A stretch of DNA of 64,000 nt, taken from positions 62,001 to 126,000 of the forward strand of contig NZ_LQPC01000026.1 in NCBI RefSeq assembly GCF_002101705.1, given 5' to 3'. The notes under the pieces were generated by a model, which saw only the letters and a program-made list of their open reading frames with translations, was not told the origin of the DNA and made no database searches. The position numbers were made by a program, and so were the translations under genes. Position 1 is the first letter of the stretch; the number at the start of each line of letters is the position of its first letter. This document shows positions 9,294 to 17,700 of the stretch, one piece after another. The DNA is from Mycolicibacterium iranicum (GTDB lineage: Bacteria > Actinomycetota > Actinomycetes > Mycobacteriales > Mycobacteriaceae).

Positions 9294-10957
9294 GACGAGA
9301 CCTCATGTGGAATGTTCAGGCGCCGAGCCAGATCCGGACCACCGACCTCACGGAGGAAGTCTGGATCGCCGCAGACGACGAGTTGGTCGCGGGCGCGCGA
9401 CAGTCCGACGTAGAGGCGTTCTCGTGAACGCTCGAACGCTGACTCTTCGTTGACCACGAGCACGACCGCGCGGCGCTCCAGCCCCTTGAATCCGAGGACG
9501 TGCCCGTAGAAGACCTGTTCGGCGTCCCAGAAGCTGTCCCAGTAGGCGGCACTCCCAGCGGCCTGCCGTTCGCGTTGTTCGGGGTGGCGGGTGCCGGTGG
9601 TCAGCAGCGCGACATCTTCTGGTCGCCAACCTTGTTCGAGAAGCAGTTCGACTTCGTCGTCGCCGGCATTCATCGCGTCAGCCGCCGTGCACGCGACGTA
9701 TTTGACGGCAGGGCCTTCGCCGCCGAGGAAGCGCATCGGGTGGTCGACGAGCGGCTGGAACGCATTGGCGATTTGGCGGGTGTTGCGCAGGTTGTGGTCG
9801 AGCATCAGCGGGACGAGGGGCACCGGTGGTGAGCCGTGTCGGTTGAAGACGCGCTGTCCCTCGTCGGAGAAGACGTACAGTCCGCCGGTCTCCTCGTCTT
9901 TGAGGGCGGCCAGCAGCGGGTCCCACCAGGCGTCCGCGAAGTCCTGGGCTTCGTCGACGACGATCGCGTCGAACCGATGCCCGGTGTCGAGTTGCGCTGC
10001 CAGATTGGCCATTTGGGCGGGAAGATCGTGTTCCCAGAACTGGACGGTGCTGTCGTTCCGCAGTGACTCGTCGGGACCTTCGGGAGCGCCCCAGGTCTTA
10101 CCCAGGTCGTGGAATTCGCCGACGTAGGCGGGACGTTGGCGCCGGTTCCAGGTCTCGGTGATTCGCTCGAGGTACGAGGCGAGGCCGTGCGAGTAGCAGA
10201 CCAGCGCGACTCGCTGACCCGCGCGGGCGAGCCGGCGCGCTTGTTCCATGGCGAGGAACGTCTTACCGCTACCGGCCCCGCCGCGAACCTCCACGCGGTT
10301 CAGCAGCCGGACGGAGTCGAGGATGACCGACTGATGCTCGGTGAGAATATCTGCGGCGTCCTCGTTTTCGAGGGCACGGGCGACGACGCTGCGCTGCGGC
10401 AGTCCTCGTCCGCTCAGCGACTCGCCGAGTTGGGCGATCCCCTGGGCGTCGAGGAGCGGCCGATCGAGTTCCTGACTGTGCAGGATGTGGCGGAGCTTGA
10501 CGACGATATCGGGGAGGTCGGTTCGGTCGATGACCTTCCAGCGCGGGCACTCGGGCAGCGCGAAGTCCTCGGGCAGATCGGTGTTCGGCAGGACGACGAC
10601 GTGGTCCCAGCGCAACCGGCCTTGAGTCCAGCGCGGGTCTTTTTCGATGAAGTCGCGCAGCGCGTAGCAGGCTTCGCGGGCTTGGCGGACGGGATTGATC
10701 TTGTGCTCGTGGCCACGGCGCTTCTGCCACCAGGTCTCGCCGTCGTGCCAGAGCTCGCCGCCCTTGACCTCGATGCAGATGATGCCGGCGCCTTCGATGG
10801 CGACGAAGAAGTCGACCTCGTGATCCTTGAGGTGATCGGTGACGCGCTTGCCGGGGATGACCAGGTCGCCGGGCTCGAGCTGGTCGATCAGCAGCTGGTA
10901 CACCCGACGCTCGGCGCCGTTGGCCAGGCGTGGTGTTTCAGCAACCGTGATCGTCAT
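9290..10957 (-). CDS. NERD-domain nuclease fused to UvrD/Rep-type SF1 helicase
   Basis: The 555-residue protein has an N-terminal NERD domain (about residues 14-130) with HEVDFFVAIEG followed by CIEVKGG, the D...ExK core of a PD-(D/E)xK nuclease fold. An SF1 helicase core follows: Walker A RGGAGSGKTFL at 225-234, Walker B VVDEAQDF at 333-340, motif IV-like NLRNTRQIANAF, and motif VI LYVGLSRARDQLV near 520. It should bind and unwind or cut DNA using ATP. NERD-helicase fusions are common in defence islands and on mobile elements. The gene starts at ATG 10957 and is coupled to the 266-aa gene behind it. All catalytic motifs appear intact. Confidence 0.8.
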   Translation of the reverse strand: MTITVAETPRLANGAERRVYQLLIDQLEPGDLVIPGKRVTDHLKDHEVDFFVAIEGAGIICIEVKGGELWHDGETWWQKRRGHEHKINPVRQAREACYALRDFIEKDPRWTQGRLRWDHVVVLPNTDLPEDFALPECPRWKVIDRTDLPDIVVKLRHILHSQELDRPLLDAQGIAQLGESLSGRGLPQRSVVARALENEDAADILTEHQSVILDSVRLLNRVEVRGGAGSGKTFLAMEQARRLARAGQRVALVCYSHGLASYLERITETWNRRQRPAYVGEFHDLGKTWGAPEGPDESLRNDSTVQFWEHDLPAQMANLAAQLDTGHRFDAIVVDEAQDFADAWWDPLLAALKDEETGGLYVFSDEGQRVFNRHGSPPVPLVPLMLDHNLRNTRQIANAFQPLVDHPMRFLGGEGPAVKYVACTAADAMNAGDDEVELLLEQGWRPEDVALLTTGTRHPEQRERQAAGSAAYWDSFWDAEQVFYGHVLGFKGLERRAVVLVVNEESAFERSRERLYVGLSRARDQLVVCGDPDFLREVGGPDLARRLNIPHEVSS

Positions 10958-11027
10958 CCCCGACGTCTCCCCTCCGTCGAACGCGATGGTAGCGATTCAG
11001 TCAGCCGACCGGGATAACTCCGTTGCG

Positions 11028-12287
11028 TCAGTTCGCTGAGGAGCCGTTGTCCTGCGATCGGCGCGAAAGCTCGATGAGATCCCCCTTGATTGCCCAACCT
11101 GGACCGGCCAGTCGGGCCGGTGGTTCGACAGGAAGCAGTTCGCCGGCAATGCACCAGTGGTCAGCAGGATTCCATTTCACACCCGATCGGTAGGCAGAGA
11201 CCAGACGCGGCTCAGTCCCCAACGCGGCCCAGTGCTGGTCCAGCAGCAGCCGACGGATCTCGTCGAGCCCTGCCGGGAGGTACGTCCCGAGACGCTGCAC
11301 GACATCGTCGAGGCCTTTAGGGTCAGTGTGCGCCTGAAAGGCGCAGATCACCCCATCGAAGACCTCTTTGACGAGATTGCCCCAGACCGGCTCGCGTCCC
11401 TGCGGCGGACGAAGCTGGACTCGGACAGCGAAGGGCGTTGCAGGCGCCGCTGATTCGAACACTTCGATCTCACCTCGCGCAAGGGCTCGCGCGAGTGCCA
11501 GCCACACCTTCGCTTGTCTCTTCCCGCCGGCGAACCCGTCCAACGAGATCCAATCGAACGTCGCGAGCGTCCGCACTGGTTCCCAGTCGGTGAACGTGGC
11601 CGACCGTTCCCTGAGCGCGTACCGGTAGCGGTACGGACAGTCGGTGGCATCGGGGAACGGGCGTAAAGCGACACCGTGTTCGAACCGAATTCCGTTTCGG
11701 CCTGCCGCCTTGAACGAATCGATGTTGTACAGGACCAAGTTCTCGATGTCGGCGTTGGGGCGCTTGTCGCCCATGAACACGGCGTGCAGCACCTGCTCAG
11801 ACGACGGTTTGAGCTGTCGACAGCGAGTCCTGATCTCGGTGCGCAGGTCGTCCTGCCAGCGCGGGCGACGCTCGAAGCGAATGTAGTCGTCGGACCACGC
11901 TTCAACTACTCCGTTGCCGTTCGTCGGTCCCTGAACGTCCCAACGGCCCTCCCTCAGCGGAGGTGATGACGCCTGCCGTGCTGCCGGGGCAGATGAAGCA
12001 GTCAAGGCTTGGAGTGTCCCGTGACAGGTTCGGCACGACAGGATCTGCTCTCTCACCTGCTTAGTCGGCCAGTGCGCGAGTTCAGCCAAATCCTGTGCAC
12101 AACCTTTGACGTAGTGGCCCGTCAACCCGACACCTCGTGAGACCTGACTCGTGAGCCACCGGCAACTCGCGCGATGGAGACGGGCATCAGCCGAGCTGTA
12201 ACCGCGCGCGATATTGATCACGTGGCCATCCGGATGAGCAGCAAGCCAATCCGCATAACCTTCATCGTCGTCTCGGAACTCAATCAT
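11028..12287 (-). CDS. Cys/His-rich protein of unknown function, 419 aa
   Basis: The protein starts at ATG 12287 behind GGAGGGGG. The first 95 residues contain H-x3-C (LHRASCRWL near residue 38), a single C near 64 (VKGCAQDL) and CRTCHG near 86. This spacing could hold one zinc ion and resembles a small actinobacterial domain often fused to restriction-type proteins. The remaining ~300 residues have no motif that I recognise, though RPRWQDDLRTEIRTR and HAVFMGDKRPNADIEN are distinctive. It lies 70 bases upstream of the NERD-helicase gene on the same strand, so it may share its transcript. A DNA-binding or nuclease-accessory role is a guess. Confidence 0.6.
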   Translation of the reverse strand: MIEFRDDDEGYADWLAAHPDGHVINIARGYSSADARLHRASCRWLTSQVSRGVGLTGHYVKGCAQDLAELAHWPTKQVREQILSCRTCHGTLQALTASSAPAARQASSPPLREGRWDVQGPTNGNGVVEAWSDDYIRFERRPRWQDDLRTEIRTRCRQLKPSSEQVLHAVFMGDKRPNADIENLVLYNIDSFKAAGRNGIRFEHGVALRPFPDATDCPYRYRYALRERSATFTDWEPVRTLATFDWISLDGFAGGKRQAKVWLALARALARGEIEVFESAAPATPFAVRVQLRPPQGREPVWGNLVKEVFDGVICAFQAHTDPKGLDDVVQRLGTYLPAGLDEIRRLLLDQHWAALGTEPRLVSAYRSGVKWNPADHWCIAGELLPVEPPARLAGPGWAIKGDLIELSRRSQDNGSSAN

Positions 12288-12350
12288 GAATAACCCCCTC
12301 CCGCAGAGACGATAGCGAGAGACCCCGACATCCTTGATCCTTTGGTAGGG

Positions 12351-13349
12351 CTACCACTTTCCGTCGGTCACGACGGTGCCACCGCCGCTGCCGAGGGTGA
12401 TCACCGTGTCCGGACCGACCGGGACAAACGGTTTCTTTTCAGCACCAAGCTTTTCTCCGACCGCCTTAACCGACGAGAGGATCTCCGATGGAGTGAGGTC
12501 ATCCGCGTCGGCATTGTAGAAGTCGAACCAAGGGAGACCCGCGTGGACGTAGGCGTCCCGGTCGACCGGCGTGGGCGGCGGAACCTCGCCCGTTATGGCC
12601 GTCCACTGCTCCGCCGAGCACAGCTGTACAAAGACCCGAGAGCCTGCACTATGGTCGTAGTCCGCGAGGCCCCGATCATCGGCATAGACCTCTTGCCGCA
12701 TCCGCCCGCCGGCTCCCAGCCCCATACTCGCGCCCATGGGCTCCGCACCCGTCGCACCGTCCGGCGCCCCGTACAGTTCGAACGCATCGCCATAGACCGG
12801 GAGCGACTGCCGCTGGGCAGCACGCCACTGCTCTAAAGCATCTTGGGTCAGACCAACCACCCGCAACTGAACTCCGCCGTGAATCTCTTCTCCGGTGACC
12901 TGCCCTTCGACTGTTGCACCGGATCCCAGCGGTACGGCAACAAATTGGCGGATGAAGCCGTGACCGGCGTTAATCCCGTCCAGCCATGGTTGTTCCGGAA
13001 GCGGCACGTAGTTTTGGGGTTCACCAATGAGATAGTCAAGCCACGGCAGGCCACTGATGGCGCAAACCTTTCCCACACCGACCTGAAGCGCGGACGGCTC
13101 AGAAGCATGAAACGACAGCCACATCGCCTCGCGCTGGTAGATAGGCAGCATGACCCCGCCACGGGTAAGCCACTCCGCCGGAGCCGTGTCCGGGTAGTCG
13201 GAGACCCGCCGCAGCGGAAACCGGCCCAGGCCCGGTGGCAGCGGATGCAACCCGGCCTCCGGGATACGCAGTGTCCGCTGGAAACTCACGGTCACCGAGC
13301 CCAGTTCCAGCTCGTCGCGGAAGATTCGCACTGGTGGGTCGTCTGTCAT
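12351..13349 (-). CDS. Conserved protein of unknown function (actinobacterial family)
   Basis: The 332-residue protein starts MTDDPPVRIFRDELELG at ATG 13349, with GGAGG 5 bases upstream. Conserved-looking blocks are FQRTLRIPEAGLHPLPPGLG, MLPIYQREAMWLSF, PWLDGINAGHGFIRQFVA, MRQEVYADDRGL and LPWFDFYNAD. I recall this set from a widespread bacterial family of unknown function with no assigned enzyme activity. It is soluble, with no signal peptide. It lies 69 bases downstream of the ParA-linked 152-aa gene on the same strand and 63 bases upstream of the 419-aa gene, so it may be a read-through member of either unit. Confidence 0.7.
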   Translation of the reverse strand: MTDDPPVRIFRDELELGSVTVSFQRTLRIPEAGLHPLPPGLGRFPLRRVSDYPDTAPAEWLTRGGVMLPIYQREAMWLSFHASEPSALQVGVGKVCAISGLPWLDYLIGEPQNYVPLPEQPWLDGINAGHGFIRQFVAVPLGSGATVEGQVTGEEIHGGVQLRVVGLTQDALEQWRAAQRQSLPVYGDAFELYGAPDGATGAEPMGASMGLGAGGRMRQEVYADDRGLADYDHSAGSRVFVQLCSAEQWTAITGEVPPPTPVDRDAYVHAGLPWFDFYNADADDLTPSEILSSVKAVGEKLGAEKKPFVPVGPDTVITLGSGGGTVVTDGKW

Positions 13350-13418
13350 CACTGCCTCCATCTTGGTCAACGCAGATATGACTACCACTAAGCTGCGACA
13401 GGGCCGGTACCAAATCGG

Positions 13419-13877
13419 CTATGCGCTTCGGAAGGCGTCACCCTTGCCCGCTCGATCAACGACGCGTTCGACGATGCGACCGACAACTCTGTCGGCGGTC
13501 TTCCACCGCATCGCCTTTCCGTCGTGGTTCATGCCGTGCTCGGCGACGATGTCGCGAAGCTGCTCGAGCTCGAGCTCGTTAAGACGCTCCGTCAGACCCG
13601 TCTCCCCCACTTCTGCGTAGACCGTGTAGGGATCCCACGGTCCCGGGGCGCGACGCCCACGCTTCGGCTGCGGCTTCGCGGCCCCGGCCGTCGCGGGCCG
13701 GGCAATCGCTTCCGCCTCACCATCAACGGTTGCTAGCGGCCTACTGACGCCGAGCACTTCGCTCAGGCGAGCTCGAAAGCCGTTGTTGCGGGCCGCTTCT
13801 TCGGCAACCACTGTCGCCAGGTTGGCGAGGACCGCTGCAAGATCATCGTGCGCGACGCCGGCGCCGTTCGACGTCAC
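13419..13877 (-). CDS. Third gene of the helicase-ParA operon: small basic protein with SAP-like C-terminus
   Basis: The 152-residue protein starts with GTG at 13877, overlapping the ParA stop (GTGA). Residues 1-45 are predicted helical (LAAVLANLATVVAEEAARN). A basic Pro-rich linker (PKRGRRAPGPWDPY) follows at about 70-85. The C-terminal ~60 residues (LEQLRDIVAEHGMNHDGKAMRWK, written here as one motif region near 105-127) look like a SAP- or Rho-N-type helix-loop-helix that could bind DNA or RNA. No ParB signature is present. I infer a DNA-binding or adaptor partner of the ParA ATPase and the helicase-nuclease. The family is not recognised. Confidence 0.6.
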   Translation of the reverse strand: MTSNGAGVAHDDLAAVLANLATVVAEEAARNNGFRARLSEVLGVSRPLATVDGEAEAIARPATAGAAKPQPKRGRRAPGPWDPYTVYAEVGETGLTERLNELELEQLRDIVAEHGMNHDGKAMRWKTADRVVGRIVERVVDRAGKGDAFRSA

Positions 13878-14746
13878 AGCTGGGCCTCCGCTCGTTCGGT
13901 GAGTTCGAGAGTCAGATCCTGCAGTTGCCCATAGAGGCTCGTCGGCCGCCAGCGCTGCTTCAAAGTGTTGGTCGCGACGAACTCTGCCGCCTCTTCGATC
14001 GCGCTTCCGTACGGTATAAATGCACGAAACAGCTTGGGTACCTTACCTTCATCGACACCGCGGTGTAGTGAGCGAATCGTGTTCTCGTGAATCTTCACTC
14101 CAAGGCGATACATGTTCACCACGGTGCCGAGTGGCGTAACTCGACGGTCGAGGCTGTCCGCGAAGCCAGCGACGCGGTTCATGATCTGCGGTATTCCGTA
14201 CGTGCTGAGGATGTCTGGCTTGGTGGGGATCACATACCCCTGCGACATTCGGAGACCATTCAAGGTGATGATGCCGAGATTCGGCGGGCAGTCGATCAGA
14301 ACGTAGTCGTATTCCGGGACCAAGGCCGACGTCGCCTTGTGGAGTAGGTCCACCGGGCGGTCGGTGTGGAAACGACCACCACGAGCGGCGGCCAGATCAT
14401 CCTGTACGTCGATCAGGTCCAGGCTGCTGGGCAGCAGATCCAGAGTTCGAACGGCGGCAATCGGGGATGCCTCTCGGTACAGCGTCTTATCGAGATCAAA
14501 GCGGGGAGCGTCGCGCTCAGGGCGGATGGAGTCCTGAAACAGCGGAGCCAACGTGTGACCGGCGTGGTTGGCTTCCCTCCAAGCGTTCTCTCCGATCAAC
14601 ATCGTCGTTGAATTCGTCTGCGGGTCAAGATCGATTACTAAGACACGTTTATCGAACTCGCCCGCAAGGATTTCCGCCATGGCGACGGTCGTTGTGGTCT
14701 TCCCCACGCCGCCTTTGAGGTTGATGATGCTGATTACGTAGGTCAC
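13874..14746 (-). CDS. ParA/Soj-family ATPase in the helicase-nuclease operon
   Basis: The 290-residue protein has the deviant Walker A of ParA/MinD ATPases (NLKGGVGKTTTTVAMAE, residues 9-25), VLVIDLDPQTNS at switch I, YVLIDCPPNLG at switch II and a late IPYGSAIEEAAEF. ParA ATPases dimerise on ATP, bind DNA without sequence specificity and position cargo. No ParB gene or parS repeat is visible, so ordinary plasmid or chromosome partition is unlikely. The GTG start overlaps the stop of the 1826-aa helicase gene by GTGA, with AAGGAAC upstream. Its own stop overlaps the next gene in the same way. This strict coupling suggests a fixed stoichiometric complex. Confidence 0.85.
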   Translation of the reverse strand: MTYVISIINLKGGVGKTTTTVAMAEILAGEFDKRVLVIDLDPQTNSTTMLIGENAWREANHAGHTLAPLFQDSIRPERDAPRFDLDKTLYREASPIAAVRTLDLLPSSLDLIDVQDDLAAARGGRFHTDRPVDLLHKATSALVPEYDYVLIDCPPNLGIITLNGLRMSQGYVIPTKPDILSTYGIPQIMNRVAGFADSLDRRVTPLGTVVNMYRLGVKIHENTIRSLHRGVDEGKVPKLFRAFIPYGSAIEEAAEFVATNTLKQRWRPTSLYGQLQDLTLELTERAEAQL

Positions 14747-17700
14747 AAAGTTCCTTCTGCAGGGTGGTCACTGGCGCGTTCAGTCTCAGGGTCCGGCAAT
14801 GGGACCAGCATGATCGCCCGCGTCAGCACTGCTTTCGCGTTGTCGGTGAGTCTTTCGAGGCCGAATCGGTGAAGAACCCTGCGGAAGAGCTCTTCTACAG
14901 TGCTTCCGTGTAATTCGCGCGAAATCTCCGCGAGGTGGTGCGCTAGCTCTGCGGGAGGAACCGAACGGAGCGAGCGCGGCCCAAGCTCGCGGGGGACGAC
15001 CTCGGGCTGGGACGCCAAGCGGAAGGTCTTCGGCTTGACGCCCGCATCGCCTAGCGGATTGTCGGAAACGATCATTCCTCGCCGCTCAGCGCTGGTGATG
15101 GCTTGGTTCAAAATCTGCGCGATCTTCTTGCCCACCACCTGGCCGCCTGCAGCTTTGGCATACGCCTGGTGCAGCCGTTCCCCTAGTACCGGTCCTTCGA
15201 CAGCGACGATCTTCGCAATGTTCGTGGAGACGGTGTCGAGTCGGCTTTCGGCAATGCCGGGAAGCGGATCGTCGAACGTGGTGTATGCCTGAAGATTGAA
15301 TGCACCATGCTTCGAAAACTGTTCTGCGACATAGTCTTCGGATAGGTCATCATTGAGTACGTTGTCATGGACCGGTGCCTCGAAGTCGGCAGCTGCGACT
15401 TCGCCGCCGGCAACTTCCGCACCCTCATCCGCAGTGGCTACCGAGGTCGAGGCGTTTGATGCATTGCCGACATCGCCGGTTTCCTCATCCTCGCCGTCGA
15501 ACGCAAGATCCGGCTTGATATTGCCGACATCAGATGCCCAGATACGCTCGTCTCTTGCGGCTTCCAGATCCGCTGAGGCAACTTTGACGTCGTCAGGCAA
15601 GTCGCGATTGGCACCTGCGAGCCCGACGTCGACCACTGCCCGGGAGTCCTGGACCAGAGGCGCTTCGTCCGTCGGGATTGAGTCCGACTCGTCTGCTGTG
15701 ATGGCAACGTCGACGGCGTGCTCATCCTCCTCGAAGTTCGGATCGATCCAATCGGCCGTTCGGATGTCGAGCTCGTCGAGCGTCTTCCACAGCTTGCCAA
15801 GCGAACCTGCCATGTCCGCGTAGAACAGTGATTCGCGGATCCGGAAGAACTCCCAGCCGCAGCGCTCCAACTCGCGTTGTCGCGCGAGATCTGCCTCGTA
15901 TGCGTCGGGCCCATGCCAGAAGTCGCCGTCACATTCGACCGCTAACTTACCCTTCGCGCCGATGATGACCATGTCGATGTTGTATCCCTGTGCGGGGTAT
16001 TGCGGATGGACGGTGTAGCCGCGGTCGACGATGCGGTTGTACACCCGCTGTTCGAATAATGACCCGAAGGGCGAGACAAGACGGTCTTCGGGGACGACGC
16101 CGAGCGTCGTGGTGTCGGCGTCCTTGCGAGTCCGATTGGCTACCCCGTAGCAATAGTCGAGAAGCTGATACCGCATGCACTCGGGATTCGTCAGATCTTC
16201 GCGAGCCATTGAGTGGTACACCCACATTTGATCTTTCGCGCGTGAGGCCGCGACGTTGTAACGCTGCACGTACTGTGTCGCCGTCAATGCTGTCATGCGG
16301 CGATCCTCGGACGGGGCTTTGACCATCGACAAGAACATGATGTCGCGTTCGGAACCTTGGAAGGCCGACGCGTCACCACAACGCAGGTCGCGGGCCTTCC
16401 ACTCTTCCGGCGGTACCGCGTCGAGCAGCTTGTGCTCGATGAGTCTCGCCTGCTCCGCGCCCAACAGCGAGATGACGCCCATCGTTTTGCCGTCGTACTG
16501 CGGTTCGGCAATGCATTTGAGGATCTGGTCGACGATGGCTTCGGCTTCGACCACGTTGGTTTTATTGTCAGCCTCGTAACCGTTGGGCAGGTGGACAATA
16601 CGGATGGGCTCCAGCCGTTCGGCGCCGAATTGGCGCACCGGTACGAGTCGGATGCCTTCGGGTTCGTAGGCCACTCGGTTGGAGAAACCGATGATCTCGG
16701 GCACGCAGCGTCGGTGCTCGACCAGCGTGATCTTGCCGCCGAACCGCATCGTCGCCTCGTCGAAGTAGCTCCGCTTCGGATTCATCCACGATGCGCGGAA
16801 TGTATCGGTCGCGAGGAATTGATTGGCAAGATCATGCAGCTGCTGCTGATCGACTCCGACTGCCGAAGGCGACACCTGCTTGTCATCACCGATGACGACG
16901 ATTTTGGGTGCCAGGTACTGAAGGAAAGTTGCCTCAAGACCGGCCTGCGACGCCTCGTCAACGATCACCACGTCGTACAGGTTCGGCTCGACGCGTACCT
17001 GTTCGGCTATGCGGTAGATCGGCATGATCCACACCGGAACCGAAGGGCGGCAACGATCCATCGCATCGGTGATCTCGGCGCGCTGCTTCGCCGCGTACTT
17101 GCCGGTCCCTTTCCCCAGTGCGGCAACGAGCTGAGCGTATTGGGTGAGATTGGCACGCGCCCGTCCGGTCAACCGTCCCGGCGCCACGGCGTGGCCCCAT
17201 GCGCGTTCGGCTGCGAGGCGCTCCACTTCGTTGCGGATCTGACTGTCGATGTTGTTGAGCTTCACCTTGAGCGCATTGACGTCTTCGTCGTCCTGGGCGA
17301 GGACCCACCGGCTGGTCATCTGCCAATGCCAGGCCTCTGCGTAGGTGGCGAGGCGTTCGTCCCATTCGACGGCGTCAGGCTCCGCACGGATAGTTTCTGC
17401 GATACGCGGGGCCGATGCCATGAGCAGCGTGTGAATCCGGTTGCGCTCGGCGACGGTATCGGCCACTCGATGGAGATGCTCGAGACGGTGGCGAGCAGCG
17501 TTGAAGCCACTGAGGTCTCGATCAGACACTGCACGTACGAGCTCAGCAGTGATCTCAACTAGGTTGGGACGAGGTCGACCCTCGCAGATCGCGACGGCGA
17601 GCTGCTCGATCGGATGTGACGCCGCCGCGGCAGCGTCGCTGGCAGCGGCGGCTTCGACCAGGATGGCGTAGCGCCTGATCTCTTCGAGGTCGTTCCAGTT

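Noticed and set aside
13874..14746. ParA as part of an ordinary partition (ParAB) locus or plasmid relic
   Set aside because: No ParB, no parS-like repeats and no replication gene are visible; the gene is coupled to a helicase-nuclease instead.
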